Shown piece by piece: positions 48,766 to 59,252 of a stretch of 64,000 nt of DNA. A program made the translations under genes and the position numbers. Where the stretch lies: assembly GCF_018991925.1 (NCBI RefSeq), contig NW_024735312.1, positions 242,001 through 306,000 of the forward strand, given 5' to 3'. Under the pieces are notes generated by a model. It saw nothing but the letters and a program-made list of their open reading frames with translations. It had not been told where the DNA came from and ran no database searches. This stretch comes from Homarus americanus (lineage: Eukaryota; Arthropoda; Malacostraca; Decapoda; Nephropidae). The number at the start of each line of letters is the position of its first letter. The stretch's first letter is position 1.

Positions 48766-50355
48766 GATTAGATCAGAGAAGATAGAGAGAAGAGAGAGAG
48801 ACGAGGTCATGTGTTCTTCCATTATCAGTCAGTAATTCGCCATCATTTGGGCTGACGAAAGTGCCAGTAAATACAGTCGTGAACAGAGGCAGTTGCTCAG
48901 GGTTCACTCTGGGTTATGAGTAATGGATGACTTTGTTTTGCTTCGTTTATTTAACCTCCACGATGCTTCATCTCGTTTACCTGCCCAGCCCCGTCAAGAC
49001 TTAATGATGTTATAATGCTCTTTAACAGCTAGGGGTCTTTTAAGCACGTACTGTAGTAAAGGTACTGTTCATCAACCATTAAACCCTACTGAGTGATACA
49101 TCTCTCTGGTTCATCAAGACTTAGAGTGATAGTGGCTGGTGTTAAGTGTCATGACGAGGCTTTGAGGGTCAATACCTCCTCCTTGGCGGTGGCGGCTGTT
49201 GTGTACTACAATGTCCACGTCACCCCTGTTCATTCACCGGTATATATTCCCTGTGTCATGCTAACCAGTTTGGAATTATTCTCTCTGGTATATCATGTAA
49301 GTAGTGTTTCCTGGGCAGCTTTTTGTGTATGTGATTATATCGATTGTTGTGTCATCTTCCCTGGCGGTGCGTATATAGTCGGGTGTGGTGGAAGTATGAT
49401 GACTGTACCCGGCTCTAGCGTCCACCCCCCTCCCCTTATCACCGTTAAACGCACCCTCCCTCGACCAGCTTAACTGGTTGTGGTAAAAAGACTGACTAGA
49501 GAACAAGTGAACGAGTTTATTCTTCTCTATTGATAAGGATGTGTGCAGAAGTTAGACCCATCATCATCTCGGCGCTGGCTGTAATGTACATGGTCTAGCC
49601 TCTACCACTCTAACACTTCTTCCATGCATTGAACAGTGAGAGGTGTTACTAGTCGCCTCACCCCGCTTCACACACACTTATTATTTTTTGTCGTTGTTTA
49701 TCACACCTGTTATACATTTGTGATTGGTTTGAGTCTTGTGGACACCTTAACACTGCTGCTTAAAGATCAGGTGTTGTCTAAGATTGAGCTTTGGTTCACT
49801 CAGTGTTATACAGCGGCTAGATGTAGGTGATAGATGGATGGTTCACAACTTTATATTCCCGAAGAAAAAATCAAATCGTTTATATAAAAAAAAAATATCG
49901 TTGCATATACGAAATAATGAGACATTGTATGAAGACTGTATTGTATCACTCGCTCCAAAAAGTATCTTTACGGAGGGCTGCCATGAATTTCAAAATGAAC
50001 ACTATGGCTCTTGTTGTCTCGATAGGGCTGTCAGAATCCTTCGTCCGTTGTGTCATATTGTCTCACACAAAATCGTAAAGAAACTTTTCGGAGTGAGTGT
50101 ATACAGTACGTAGGGGAGCGAAAGGAAGACCAAGATGGAGGGACCGGGTGAAGGGCGCGCGAGAAGTGACTAGGATCATCACCCAGTAAGCAATATAGTG
50201 CAATAATTAACCAAGAACATGTATGTGTCTTCTCATAAATACAGCTTTACAGAGTAGTAAGTATTAACTATATTGTTCTCGGTAATGCAACTTATGCGCC
50301 ACCCTGTATGTGTGGAGGAGGGTGGGGGGTTGAAGACCATTGGTAAGTCCTGCTG
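48763..50355. other. Mostly unique sequence, possible transposon end
   Basis: Minus-strand CATACAGGGTGGCGCATAAG (50310 leftward) has the look of a Tc1/mariner-like terminus, but no partner end was found. Near 50120-50165 the + strand reads KGRPRWRDRVKGARE, a basic stretch like those near the C-terminus of LINE proteins or in transposase DNA-binding regions; too short to assign. A 109-codon frame at 49784-50113 is not recognised. Confidence 0.3.
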
Positions 50356-50518
50356 AAGGTGCGTCCATACGTGCGTACGTTTCGTCGCCTACATGTGATT
50401 TACAAGACTAAATGAGGCACAGGGTTCCAACTCTGGTAGGGTGCGGCCGCGTGCACTAGATCGGTGTTTCCTCTTGTTGATCACATGTTGGCGATATACG
50501 CACGTGTGGACGCACCTT
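50356..50518. mobile_element. 163-bp inverted-repeat element (MITE)
   Basis: AAGGTGCGTCCATACGTGCG at the left matches the reverse complement of the right end with one mismatch over 22 bp. A second matched stretch further in (CGCCTACATGTGATTTACAAG against CGCCAACATGTGATCAACAAG) extends each arm to about 50 bp. TTAA lies at the right edge (50517-50520) and TGAA at the left, which could be a decayed TTAA target duplication of piggyBac type; that assignment is tentative. Confidence 0.8.
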
Positions 50519-51180
50519 AATTCCACTTCACTGTTGAATTCTCCATGCGTGGTATTATGAAGTAGCACAAGTGTTCACACCCCTGACAACGGTGATGAAG
50601 CACGGAGCTTAATTATGGAGGTAAGAGAGGAGTGCAGTATGTGACGAGGCGAGGGAGGACCACTACTACAACAGTCTGTCTCCCGAGGGCAAGCCAGGGC
50701 AGACAAGATCAAGATCGTCCCTGTGACCACGCCAGCCTCCTATCGACAGTTCTCACCAACATTGCCCAGACCGTTCCTGTTGTTTCTCTAATTAAGATAG
50801 CTTGTCATTTGGGGCTCCTGAAAATATTATCCGACCCGTGCACATATGAGCCTACACACACTACAGTACATTAATGTGACTCGTGTATGTGGTTCAGTTA
50901 GTATCTATCCAGATGCATCATGCAAGTTGTAACTCTGTCTCCCCGGTAGTGGTGTAGATGAGAGTGAGGCGTGGAGGTCCCACACCGGACCTCTGTTGAT
51001 GTGTGATGATGCTAAATCGACCCGAGAGTGTGGGATGACCGCCGGGTGAGTGATGATGGATGCTGGTGATCACAGAGGACCTGTGTTATCGCGGCATAAT
51101 TGTCGCCCAGGAGAAGTGATCACCTCATTATGCTGCATTGAGGTCTGACCCCACCCACCTGGACCCCTCACCTCGGTCTC
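50519..51180. other. Unique sequence, no supported gene
   Basis: An 80-codon frame at 50632-50874 has varied composition without start or splice support. Confidence 0.3.
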
Positions 51181-51480
51181 CCTCTCACCTCCACCACTGT
51201 CCCCATCACCTCCACCACTGTCTTTATCACCTCCACCACTGTCTTCATCACCACCACTGTCCCCATTACCTCCACCACTGTCTCCATCACCTCCACCACT
51301 GTCTCCATCACCTCCACCACTGTCTCCATCACCTCCACCACTGTCCCCATCACCTCCACCACTGTCTCCATCACCACCATGTTTCTCACCACCACCACCA
51401 CCACCATTATCTCCACCATCACTTGTAGCACTACCACCATTATTATCACCACCACCATATCTCCATCACTACCACCACCA
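51181..51480. repeat. 21-bp minisatellite, about 11 copies, then (CAC)n
   Basis: The unit CACCTCCACCACTGTCTCCAT plus variants; period 21. It reads as His/Leu-rich heptapeptides, an artefact. Confidence 0.95.
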
Positions 51481-51485
51481 CTGCA

Positions 51486-51512
51486 ACACACACACGTACA
51501 CACACACACACG

Positions 51513-51555
<43 letters not shown>
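51486..51555. repeat. (AC)n microsatellite with CGTA interruptions
   Basis: About 30 AC units with ACGTACAC and ACGTATAC interruptions. Confidence 0.95.
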
Positions 51556-51557
<2 letters not shown>

Positions 51558-51921
51558 GTTTACATAACTATTTTGGGGTTAAAATTTTATTAAGGCATAT
51601 ATTATTAATTGATTTGTTATAGTTATGTTAATAAGTGAAAAAAAAGAGTTAACATTAACCCTTTTACCTGTACTGGGGGGTGACTCACCTATCATGCGGA
51701 CAGGTAAATAACAAGTGTGCTTAATATGTTCTGTGACCCCTGTTATGCCACTGTTATTATTTACATTGTTATTTTACTGTTATGTTCATTGTTATTCCCC
51801 GTTATATCCCTGTTATTATACCCGTCATTATACCCCCTTATATATGTTCAAGTGTTGTTGTGGCCTCGTCGTTCTGTTTCTTCACCTGTCATTTATAATT
51901 CTGTTTCCTCCCCCTTCACAG

Positions 51922-51966
51922 GTGAGATGGCCGACGGGTGTGGAGGCACGGGAACCAGGGCAACAG
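51922..51966 (+). CDS. Possible 45-nt exon
   Basis: A strong acceptor (TTTCCTCCCCCTTCACAG) and donor (CAACAG/GTAGGC) bracket 45 bases. In phase 0 it reads VRWPTGVEAREPGQQ, exactly 15 codons. In another frame an ATG at 51927 in good initiation context (GTGAGATGG) gives MADGCGGTGTRAT, making it a possible first coding exon. Phase 0 continues from the candidate at 24312-24353. No domain is recognised. Confidence 0.3.
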
Positions 51967-52140
51967 GTAGGCCAAGAGTAAAATACACCCTCTCTCTCTA
52001 TGCTCACACCTTCCTACCTCACGCCTCACATACTGTACACCTACCTGTCCACATGTATTTTTTAACCCAATTAGATTTTGTTTTTATTTAGTGTTTTTAG
52101 TGTAATTTTAATCTGTTTTTATTATTATTATTATTATTTT

Positions 52141-52163
52141 TTGGGGGGGAGGGGGGGGGAGGG
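52141..52163. other. G-run tract
   Basis: Runs of eight, nine and three G in 23 bases, preceded by (ATT)n; quadruplex potential. Confidence 0.6.
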
Positions 52164-52250
52164 TTGCATGTGCCGGAACTAATTGGTTGAGGTTGAGAGA
52201 GGCTGCCCATGTGTCAATACCACGGTGTTCAGAACTCCTGCTTGGCTGCT

Positions 52251-52318
52251 ACATACATACATACATACATTCATACATACATACATACATACATACATAC
52301 ATACATACATACATGCAC
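52251..52318. repeat. (ACAT)n microsatellite
   Basis: About 16 ACAT units. Confidence 0.97.
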
Positions 52319-52429
52319 ACTTGGTTTTCTGGGTATATGATTCATTATATATGTTTCTCTTGTCATATGTAGTATGTAGGGAGACGGTAGTGAGACGGAA
52401 AGCAGAAGAGAATAAAAACACCAAGAGGG

Positions 52430-52680
52430 AGAGACAGATGAAGACAGAAGACTGACGAAGAGAAAAGACACAGATAGAAGACAGACACAGAGAATACAGA
52501 CGGAGAGAGAAGACAGACACACAAAAGACAGGCACATACAGTCAGACAGATAGACAGACAGGCACAGACGAAATACAGACACAGACAGAGGAAAGACACA
52601 GAAGACAGACACAGACATAATATAGACACAGATACAGTCAGACAGGCAGACACAGACAGAAGACAGACAGACAGACAGCC
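52430..52680. repeat. Degenerate CAGA/GACA-rich repeat
   Basis: Irregular repeats of AGACAGACACAGA with GAAGACAG insertions. The + strand has very few T. Confidence 0.85.
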
Positions 52681-52962
52681 AAACAATGAAACTCTGAGAA
52701 TCACACAGTCTTACAAGTGGTGTGGGTCCTCTAGATTGCTGAAGACGTGAACAAGTCAGGGGATTGCGTGAGTTGGTAAATGAGAGCGTCACAGGTCCCA
52801 GGGTCACTCTCTACACATCCTCAACCTAAAGAGAGAGACCTTTTATACATCAGGGCCTTCCATCTGACGCTATACATATACACCCCACGTTATACCATAC
52901 ACCGTCCTGATAATCGTGAAGGGGGTTAAATATTTAGTGTTGTGTGGATGGGTTATGCTGTT

Positions 52963-52963
<1 letters not shown>
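52681..52963. other. Unique sequence, nothing recognised
   Basis: Ordinary sequence. Confidence 0.35.

Positions 52964-53010
<47 letters not shown>
52964..53010. repeat. (CT)n microsatellite
   Basis: About 23 CT units, followed by a short (AT)n. Confidence 0.97.
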
Positions 53011-53013
<3 letters not shown>

Positions 53014-53227
53014 AATGATGTATATATATATAAACAAATCAATTAAACACCCGAGTTTTGGCATACTTTATACCAAACCAGCCTTGAAAATAACAGACCC
53101 GGGAATCGATAATTGGATCACATTATAAAGTTCTGAAGTGGAAAGGGGAATCTGAACACATTATTTTTTTTTTCTTTTATTTACTGTTTCAGCATATTTG
53201 TATATATTTTTTTAACGATTTGTGAGG

Positions 53228-53298
53228 GGCTGTTGGTGAGTGTGTGGGTAGTGTGTGTGGGTAGTGTGGGTAGTGGGTGTGTGTGGGTAGTGTGTTAC
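53228..53298. repeat. GTGGGTAGTGTGT short array
   Basis: Five or six loose copies of GTGTGTGGGTAGTG. Confidence 0.85.
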
Positions 53299-53415
53299 AG
53301 CAAGAAGAATCAACATGTAGAGACTCGCTTGTAAGTGTTGGTTGAATATGTGGAGAGGAATTAATGATGTGTGTGTGTGTAATTTGATGGTAAATTTTGC
53401 TGTGTCAGGGGCAGA

Positions 53416-53475
53416 GTGGTGGTGGTGGTGGTGGTGGTGGGGAGGGGGTGGGGGGGAGGGGGTAGGGGGGGCAAT
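53416..53475. repeat. (GGT)n followed by long G runs
   Basis: Eight GGT units then G runs of four to eight separated by single A or T; the strongest quadruplex candidate in the window. Confidence 0.9.
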
Positions 53476-53549
53476 AATGGGTGACGGGATCTCCTCTTCC
53501 CTCTCCTTCTGACCATCGACTGTACAGTATATTGAAGATCTCCTCCTGT

Positions 53550-53645
53550 TCCGCCTCTTCTTTTTTTCGTTCTTCCTCCTTCCTCTTGTCTCGTACATCC
53601 TCTTCCTCCCTCCTCCTCCTTCTCCTTCTTCTCCTAGTACAGTTT
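53550..53645. repeat. Polypyrimidine tract
   Basis: Irregular TCC and CTT triplets; nearly all pyrimidine on +. Confidence 0.75.
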
Positions 53646-54047
53646 CCTTGCCTCGTCTCCAAGTTAAATACCTACCTTTCTTCCTCTTCTTTATTCACTT
53701 CTCAAATCCTAGCTGAGAGAGAGAACTACATCAGGTGACACCGGGTAATGTTGTCCTTCCCCCGCCCCTCCCTCCCTCCTCATAACACTGTGTTAGTGAG
53801 TGGTGTATTTAGTGTGAGGCGACCTCAGTGGTGACGACATGAGGAAAGCGACACTTGTGGTGGAGGCGACAACAGCCTCTCTCCTCTCACACTTCGGGTC
53901 TAGCTGTTAGTTTTGTTTGTCAGACTGTCGACTTGTCAACCCGGCTGAAAGTTCAGTGGAATTGTAGTGGAGACAGCAACAGCTTTCATTCCATCAGCCT
54001 CTCTTGTTGGTGTGGCTGTTAGTGGTGTGTGTATGGCTGTCGGCAAG
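53646..54047. other. Unique, CpG-containing sequence
   Basis: It precedes the gene-like stretch; no TATA box is evident. It could include promoter or 5' UTR sequence for a + strand gene; inference only. Confidence 0.25.
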
Positions 54048-54224
54048 ATGGCCACTGATAATTTGTTTCCCGAGGCCTGCGTGGAATTAAGTGACACTTG
54101 TACTAATGTAGTGCAGTTAACACGAGACCGTGAAGAAGAGCCTGGTGGTGTGCTGCTCCGTCCCTTCCTTCATCAGTGTAGCCACCGATGTCTAGTTTAC
54201 CTGGCGTATATTCTCGGTTGTTGA
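54048..54224 (+). CDS. Short open frame with strong ATG context, unrecognised
   Basis: ATG at 54048 lies in GGCAAGATGGCC, a strong initiation context and also a YY1-type site. The frame encodes 58 residues starting MATDNLFPEACVELSDTCTN and ends at TGA after LAYILGC. It has about five Cys and a mixed, protein-like composition but no domain known to me. The open frame extends 27 codons further upstream. A 16-base phrase near its end (TAGTTTACCTGGCGT) recurs at 54354, so part of the stretch is duplicated. It could be an upstream frame in a 5' UTR. Confidence 0.2.
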   Translation: MATDNLFPEACVELSDTCTNVVQLTRDREEEPGGVLLRPFLHQCSHRCLVYLAYILGC

Positions 54225-55340
54225 CTTAATGTTGTCGAGTAAACTCAAGCCTATAAAGAAATAGTGTCCCTTAGAGCATCACTGGTGACGATTCTTGTGT
54301 TTACTTCCGTCAGTCTGTCTGTCCGTCTTGCCAGCTCGGCCGCACCAGAGTGTAGTTTACCTGGCGTTGTGTCTGGAGACTAAGCAGACACAAGTGCATC
54401 CTGATCACCGCCGACAACCCTCCCCCACCCTCCGCTCCGTGGCCACCGCCGCTATTGACAACGTGTGCAATTTTTGCCCCGGTTATTTTGTCTCATTGTT
54501 CTTATCCGTGTAACTTTTTCCCGATGTTTACCCCCCCTTCCCCCCTCCCCCTCTTACTGAAACCTGGGCTCCTCCCCCTCCCTTCCTACCTACCTGCCTC
54601 CCTCCTCCCTCCTCCTCCCTCCCTCCCTCCCTCCCTCCTCGGCTGCAGTTGAGGATTTATAGTGGTTTGTGCGCCGTAACGTGCACCATCCTATCATTAG
54701 TGTTATTGAGGGAGATAGTTCGGTAGCACAGTTTGCCATATGGTCGGTCGCCCCCTCGCCGCCTCCACCGCTGCTGCTGCTGCCAGTGACATCCACAAGT
54801 GCAGCCAGTGTGCAAGTGCAGCGTGCAGCAGCGGTGCAAGGTGTTGTGGCCCAGGTGTTGCAGGTGACGGTCTTACCTCAGGTGGCGGCTGAAGTAGACG
54901 CCGCGTCGCTCACTGTTGTGAATACATGCCTTAGCGGTGATAGTAAACCTGCAGTGAATAGTGGCCGTAGCGGTGATATTATGTGATATTAAACGTGCAA
55001 TGTTGGCAGAGTAAACAGTGGCCGTAGCGGTGATATCCCCGCTGGTGGTGTAGTAACGGAGGTGAACAGTGGCTGCAGCAGTTATCTATATCTCGCTGAG
55101 TATTAGTGATGCAGTGAAGGAGGGTGTGTCATTACTGCTTCAGTGAAGGCAGGAGTGTTTAATCCCGACAACGGGTGTGGAATTAATATCTGGATAGCGG
55201 GCGTTGTGTCGGTGTGGAGGAGTGTAAGCAGGCATGAGAAGGTGGAGCTGTAGTGGGAGAGAAGCGGTGTAGAGGCCGGTGGCGCCCCCAGCTAACGATG
55301 GTGTGTGTGTGTGGTAGTGGAGGTGTACAGGTGTGTGCCC
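54225..55340. other. CpG-containing unique sequence, possible 5' region
   Basis: It includes a TCCC/CTCC tract (54535-54645), a 105-codon frame at 54669-54986 (Ala/Val-rich, no support) and loose repeats of GTGGCCGTAGCGGTGATAT at 54962 and 55019. Confidence 0.3.
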
Positions 55341-55392
55341 ATGACACCTCCCACGCACGTTTATGACGCCCTGCCCTCACCTCTACCTCAAG
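55341..55392 (+). CDS. Possible first coding exon
   Basis: ATG at 55341 begins MTPPTHVYDALPSPLPQ, 17 codons with mostly C- or G-ending codons, and runs to CTCAAG/GTGAGA, a near-consensus donor; it leaves one base. A second donor (CCAG/GTGAGA) lies 11 bases on. The upstream 1.3 kb is CpG-containing and could be promoter and 5' UTR. A possible next exon at 55868 accepts this phase only in its 16-nt form. No protein family is recognised. Confidence 0.22.
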
Positions 55393-55867
55393 GTGAGAAC
55401 CAGGTGAGATTAAACTTACATCTTCTTTATATTTGATGGATTAACTGTGTGGGATGGGACGATAACCGCAGAGTGGTTCACAGGTTACGAAGGTCAGCCA
55501 CATCTCTGAATTATGTTGTTTTCACTCCGGTACGTCAGTCAGCTGGTATGTAATTATTAAGACGATATATAGTGACACAGGTTGTGGTGCTCGCAATAAC
55601 GGAGGCTGGGTCAGCTTGTGCTCTCGCCGCAGTTACTGTTTCACTTCTTACGACTCAGCCATGTCTAGTGGAGCAGCTAAACATAACCCGGATCCTCAAA
55701 CGATAAAAAATTACTGTTTCAATGGCGTTGGGAATCCAGTGAGACGATCATAAGTACTGTAGGTGTGTTGTCATCTCGCGTTGATGACAAACGATTATTG
55801 TAGGAGAGTTGAAGAGAGACACACTTTGATTCATTTATAACAATAATTTGATACTTTTTCCTCGCAG

Positions 55868-55900
55868 AACACCAAAACTACAGGTAACTGTCGTGCACAG
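55868..55900 (+). CDS. Possible microexon of 16 or 33 nt
   Basis: The acceptor TTTGATACTTTTTCCTCGCAG is excellent. Two donors follow: CTACAG/GTAACT after 16 bases and GCACAG/GTAACG after 33. The 33-nt form reads NTKTTGNCRAQ in phase 0. Too short to identify. Confidence 0.17.
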
Positions 55901-56359
55901 GTAACGAGATATTACTAGATTGAACACGTGTGCTGTAGCGCCTGGGTCAAAAGCGTGCTCTTGCGAGTGTGAACTGCAGCTGCCGTCTCTCCTGAGAGGT
56001 GTTGATGGTGGACGTGAAGATATTACTGGCGGTGGCTTTTACTGGCTACACTGTGCTGTCTCCCTAAAGGTGGCTCTCGCTGGTTGCAACACACACCACC
56101 AGAGCACTCGACGCTGAATGTCAGGTTGATCACACCAGTAACACGTGAAGGGACACCATCACGCCCTCGCAGACAGTGGGCACGTTGACTGTTGTCCACA
56201 CACTGACGAAGGAAAACATTCTTGCCCCTACTCTCTCACATTTCATGTTTTGTTTTCATTCTTATTACTGCGACGGCACGGCAGGAAATAGTGTAGTTTT
56301 AATATATATATATATTCAGAGTAATTTTATGTTTGTTTTGGTAGCTTCACACTTCTGGT
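55901..56359. other. Unique sequence, open frame without support
   Basis: A 65-codon frame at 55920-56117 is Cys-rich near its start (CAVAPGSKACSCECELQL) but lacks start or splice evidence. Confidence 0.25.
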
Positions 56360-56695
56360 ATGGATTTATCTGGTGCTCGGTATAACGTGCTTGATGCTAA
56401 CAAGATTATCTCTGCACTTTATAGTAGATATTTAATAGAACATCCTACATGTGTCTTTACTTCTTACAATTACGTCCTTTGGTATTTATCAATGATGCTA
56501 GTGACAGAACTGGTGAGGCTCTCTCCAGCTGGCCTGAGTGAAGAGGACACTCTCCCACCATCTTGGAATAAGAAGCGAGGAAGGTGGGAGGGAGGGAGGG
56601 AACACGCGTGCTCCGCCACCATCATGGTACAATTGGAGGGAGGGAGGGAACACGTCCTGAGACCATCACGCCGGGAACTGTTTGATTATGTGTAA
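56360..56695 (+). CDS. Longest non-repeat ATG open frame, unrecognised
   Basis: ATG at 56360 (GGTATGGA, good context) opens 111 codons ending in TAA. The first half, starting MDLSGARYNVLDANKIISAL, is hydrophobic and aromatic with a possible membrane-like stretch (about residues 40-52). The second half is basic and carries a duplicated phrase, EGGREHACS and EGGREHVLR, from a 45-50-bp local duplication around GGGAGGGAGGGAACACG. No family is recognised. There is no acceptor, polyadenylation signal or conserved domain, and the duplication argues for non-coding drift as much as for protein. Confidence 0.2.
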   Translation: MDLSGARYNVLDANKIISALYSRYLIEHPTCVFTSYNYVLWYLSMMLVTELVRLSPAGLSEEDTLPPSWNKKRGRWEGGREHACSATIMVQLEGGREHVLRPSRRELFDYV

Positions 56696-57407
56696 GAACC
56701 TGAGGGTGGGGGCGGGGTTGGCCTGGCCATTACTGCTGATTGATACACTCAGAATGACGAGGCGACCAACCAGTCCCGCTCCCATCTTGTCAACTCCAGG
56801 GTCCTCCCCACGCCTCCGTCACCACTGCGCGCCCGACTGGCCACACGCCCTAGTTGCTCTCCCTGTTCCAACCACATCACACGCCCTCGCTACCTCCCCT
56901 GTTCACCGCCCACACAACCACACCAAACGCCCTCGCTAGCTCCCCTGTCCCATCGCCACCCACATGCTCACGCCTACACCCGCTGTTCCACCATAATACA
57001 CACGCCCCCACTAGCCCTCACTAATTCCCTTGTTCCATCACCACCCACACGCCCTCACCACATGCCCTCACCTCGTTCCATCATCACCCACGCCATTTTG
57101 TTGATGCATTCTTTGGTATGTGTGGCTCAGGTCGTACCGCTGAGGAGTATACTGAACCTGAGGCAAGAAGCGGGGGACCTTAAACAGAAAACTTGGTAAA
57201 AAGTAAATCAGCGGAGGTAATGGCCCCTGAAATAGTGTCGCAGACATTATTATCTACTTGTTTTTTTTTTTTACCCCACGCTGCTAATTATATGAAATTG
57301 GTGAGATTGGAGGATATTTGTGTGTATTTTCTTAATGGTTAATTGATTTGTGTAAGTGTGTTTGTGAGAGAGAGGTAGAGCCAGAGCCTGCTGGGACGTA
57401 ATAATAA
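56696..57407. other. C-rich irregular repeat, then unique sequence
   Basis: From about 56850 to 57090 phrases like CACACGCCCTCGCTAGCTCC and CCATCACCCACACGCCC recur irregularly. No supported gene. Confidence 0.45.
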
Positions 57408-57800
57408 TACTAGTTAACGGTTGATTGAAAGAACGCATCTAACAAAAGGCTGAAATTATATAATGAGTAGATATGATTAAGGTTACATACGGTAACATTG
57501 GGTAATGGGGCATTTAACAAAACCTTCCAATACAAAATGATGAAACAAAAGCCCGGAGTGAAGATAGACATTAACAATGGATTAGGTAATTTTCTCGATG
57601 TTTGTAAAGGAGCTGCATGGTCTTGTAGCTGTTCTGTCAACTGTCGTGTGGCGTCGGCAGGACCTTTCACATGTTACCGTATGAGGGGTAGCTTAGCTAC
57701 TATCCCCGGCTGGTCACAGTGCGCACAGATTTCTCACCCATCACGTAGCCCTGGTAGGCTCACACGGGGTGTTGGCGAGGGTCTTCATTGCTCACCTGTA
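57408..57800 (-). mobile_element. Decayed 3' end of a non-LTR retrotransposon
   Basis: On the minus strand the frame reads RVSLPGLRDG, a stop, EICAHCDQPG, then a stop before HVKGPADATRQL. This layout (a short LxxLRxG block, a CxxC pair, then H with a following Arg/Leu-rich helix) resembles the C-terminal zinc-knuckle region of LINE polyproteins; the last Cys is not seen. About 250 bases of 3' UTR follow and end at AACTAGTATTATTATTACG, a short ATT tail. The 3' UTR is shared with 35383-35545. Stops make it inactive. Confidence 0.5.
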
Positions 57801-58139
57801 GGTATTGGTGGGAGTCTTCGTCGTGGGATCTGGGATGTCGCTTGTGGTTGTGAGGTCTAATTTGGGTGTGACCACAGTCTTGTCAGGTATATCCACTGTT
57901 CAATACTTGTTTCCTTTATTTTCGAGTTAAAACTGTCACTCTTGTAACAGTCGAGGATTGATCATCAATCTTTGCTCTGTATTCTTGGTCGGAGGATGTT
58001 GATGTATCCTGGTAGACAGGAGGAGGTCAGGGAAAGGAGTGGAAGAGGGTCAGTAGGCCTGACCCAGGCAACTGCAGTGCAGAGACAAGTGCATCCTAAC
58101 CCTATGAGGACTATGTGTGTGATGGAGAAAGGGAGAGAG
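57801..58139. other. Unique sequence, nothing supported
   Basis: It continues the region left of the LINE relic; it may include more of the element upstream on the minus strand. Confidence 0.3.
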
Positions 58140-58262
58140 AGCCTGCTGGTGTGTGTGTGTGTGTGTGATGGAGAGAGAGAGAGAGAAGAGAAAGAGCCTG
58201 CTAGTGTGTGTGTGTGGGGGGGGGAGAGAAAGAGAGAGCTGGTGTGTGTGTGTGTGTGTAAG
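58125..58262. repeat. Compound (GT)n/(GA)n minisatellite
   Basis: Three copies of a roughly 50-base module: GAGAGAG tract, AGCCTGCTGGTG or variant, (GT)n. A fourth decayed copy (GAGAGAGGTAGAGCCAGAGC) lies at 57366, before the LINE tail. Confidence 0.85.
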
Positions 58263-59252
58263 TAAGTAAGGGGGTGTTAAAAAGGCAGCTGTTCGCTACC
58301 CATCCTTGAAGCAATACAACTAAATGATTGTCCGATGATGTTTGAATCTGAGTCTCTTCAGACTCCACCACAAGATGGAGGAAAAATAAATTATTAAAGT
58401 GTAAAAGCTGAACACAGTTTAGAGAAAAAGATTAAAAGGAAATTGCAAATAATAACACGAGTAAGAGAAAAACAGGAGTAAGTAGTGATCTAAGGAACAA
58501 GTCGACCATTAGAGATAACTGAACAGGTAAGTGGAGTGTCAGCTGTCGCACTCATGATGGTTGCAGACACGTTGCTTATACTGTACAACAGAGGTGATGA
58601 AGTCACGTGATTCCTTACCGTCACATAACATGGTCCCTCTCTGAGTTTACATCTCGCACACCCTAATACCTGCTATCATCGGTACTCGAGTTACGGCCAC
58701 CATCTCCATACGGAAAGCCTGCAGCAACACGGTGAAAAATATATCATCATCGTACGTTGTTCATAGCTCAGTGCAGGCTTGAGGTGGCTTCTCTGACGCG
58801 TGCGATAGACACTCCCGGTAGGTAGGATTCTTCATCATGCAGTATCACCGACCTGCAGTATGAGTTTTAACCTAACTTAACTCCAGCATCGTTTACACTT
58901 TGAATCGCCTTCTTGTCCGCCATCTTGTTCCTTCTCACGCCACACGAGCACAAAGCTTCCTCTTGAGCTTCGGTTACGCACCGCCGTAAAGTAACCGATA
59001 TTGTGGGACCAGTCTGTAAATTATTCCATACTGTTGCACCAATCAGTAAATGATCCCCAAATTGTTGCAGAAGTCAGTAAATCATTTCACTCTATTGCAG
59101 CAATTATTACGTTGCACCAGTCTGTGGAAAGATTAACAAAGTATCTCGACCATCATTAATTCCCGTCAAACTTTTGCAACACGCAGTAGCTCATTGGCGC
59201 ATTTAAACTGTTGTACCATAAAATAGGTGACTCTCACTTTTTACCTCAATAA
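58263..59252. other. Unique sequence with old copies of the next array
   Basis: At 59000-59125 phrases such as TTGCACCAATCAGTAAATGA and TTGCAGAAGTCAGTAAATCA look like diverged ancestors of the 29-bp unit that follows. No gene. Confidence 0.45.

Noticed and set aside
57498..57860. 120-residue + strand frame
   Set aside because: It is antisense to the LINE relic, whose minus-strand motifs and 3' tail give the better explanation.
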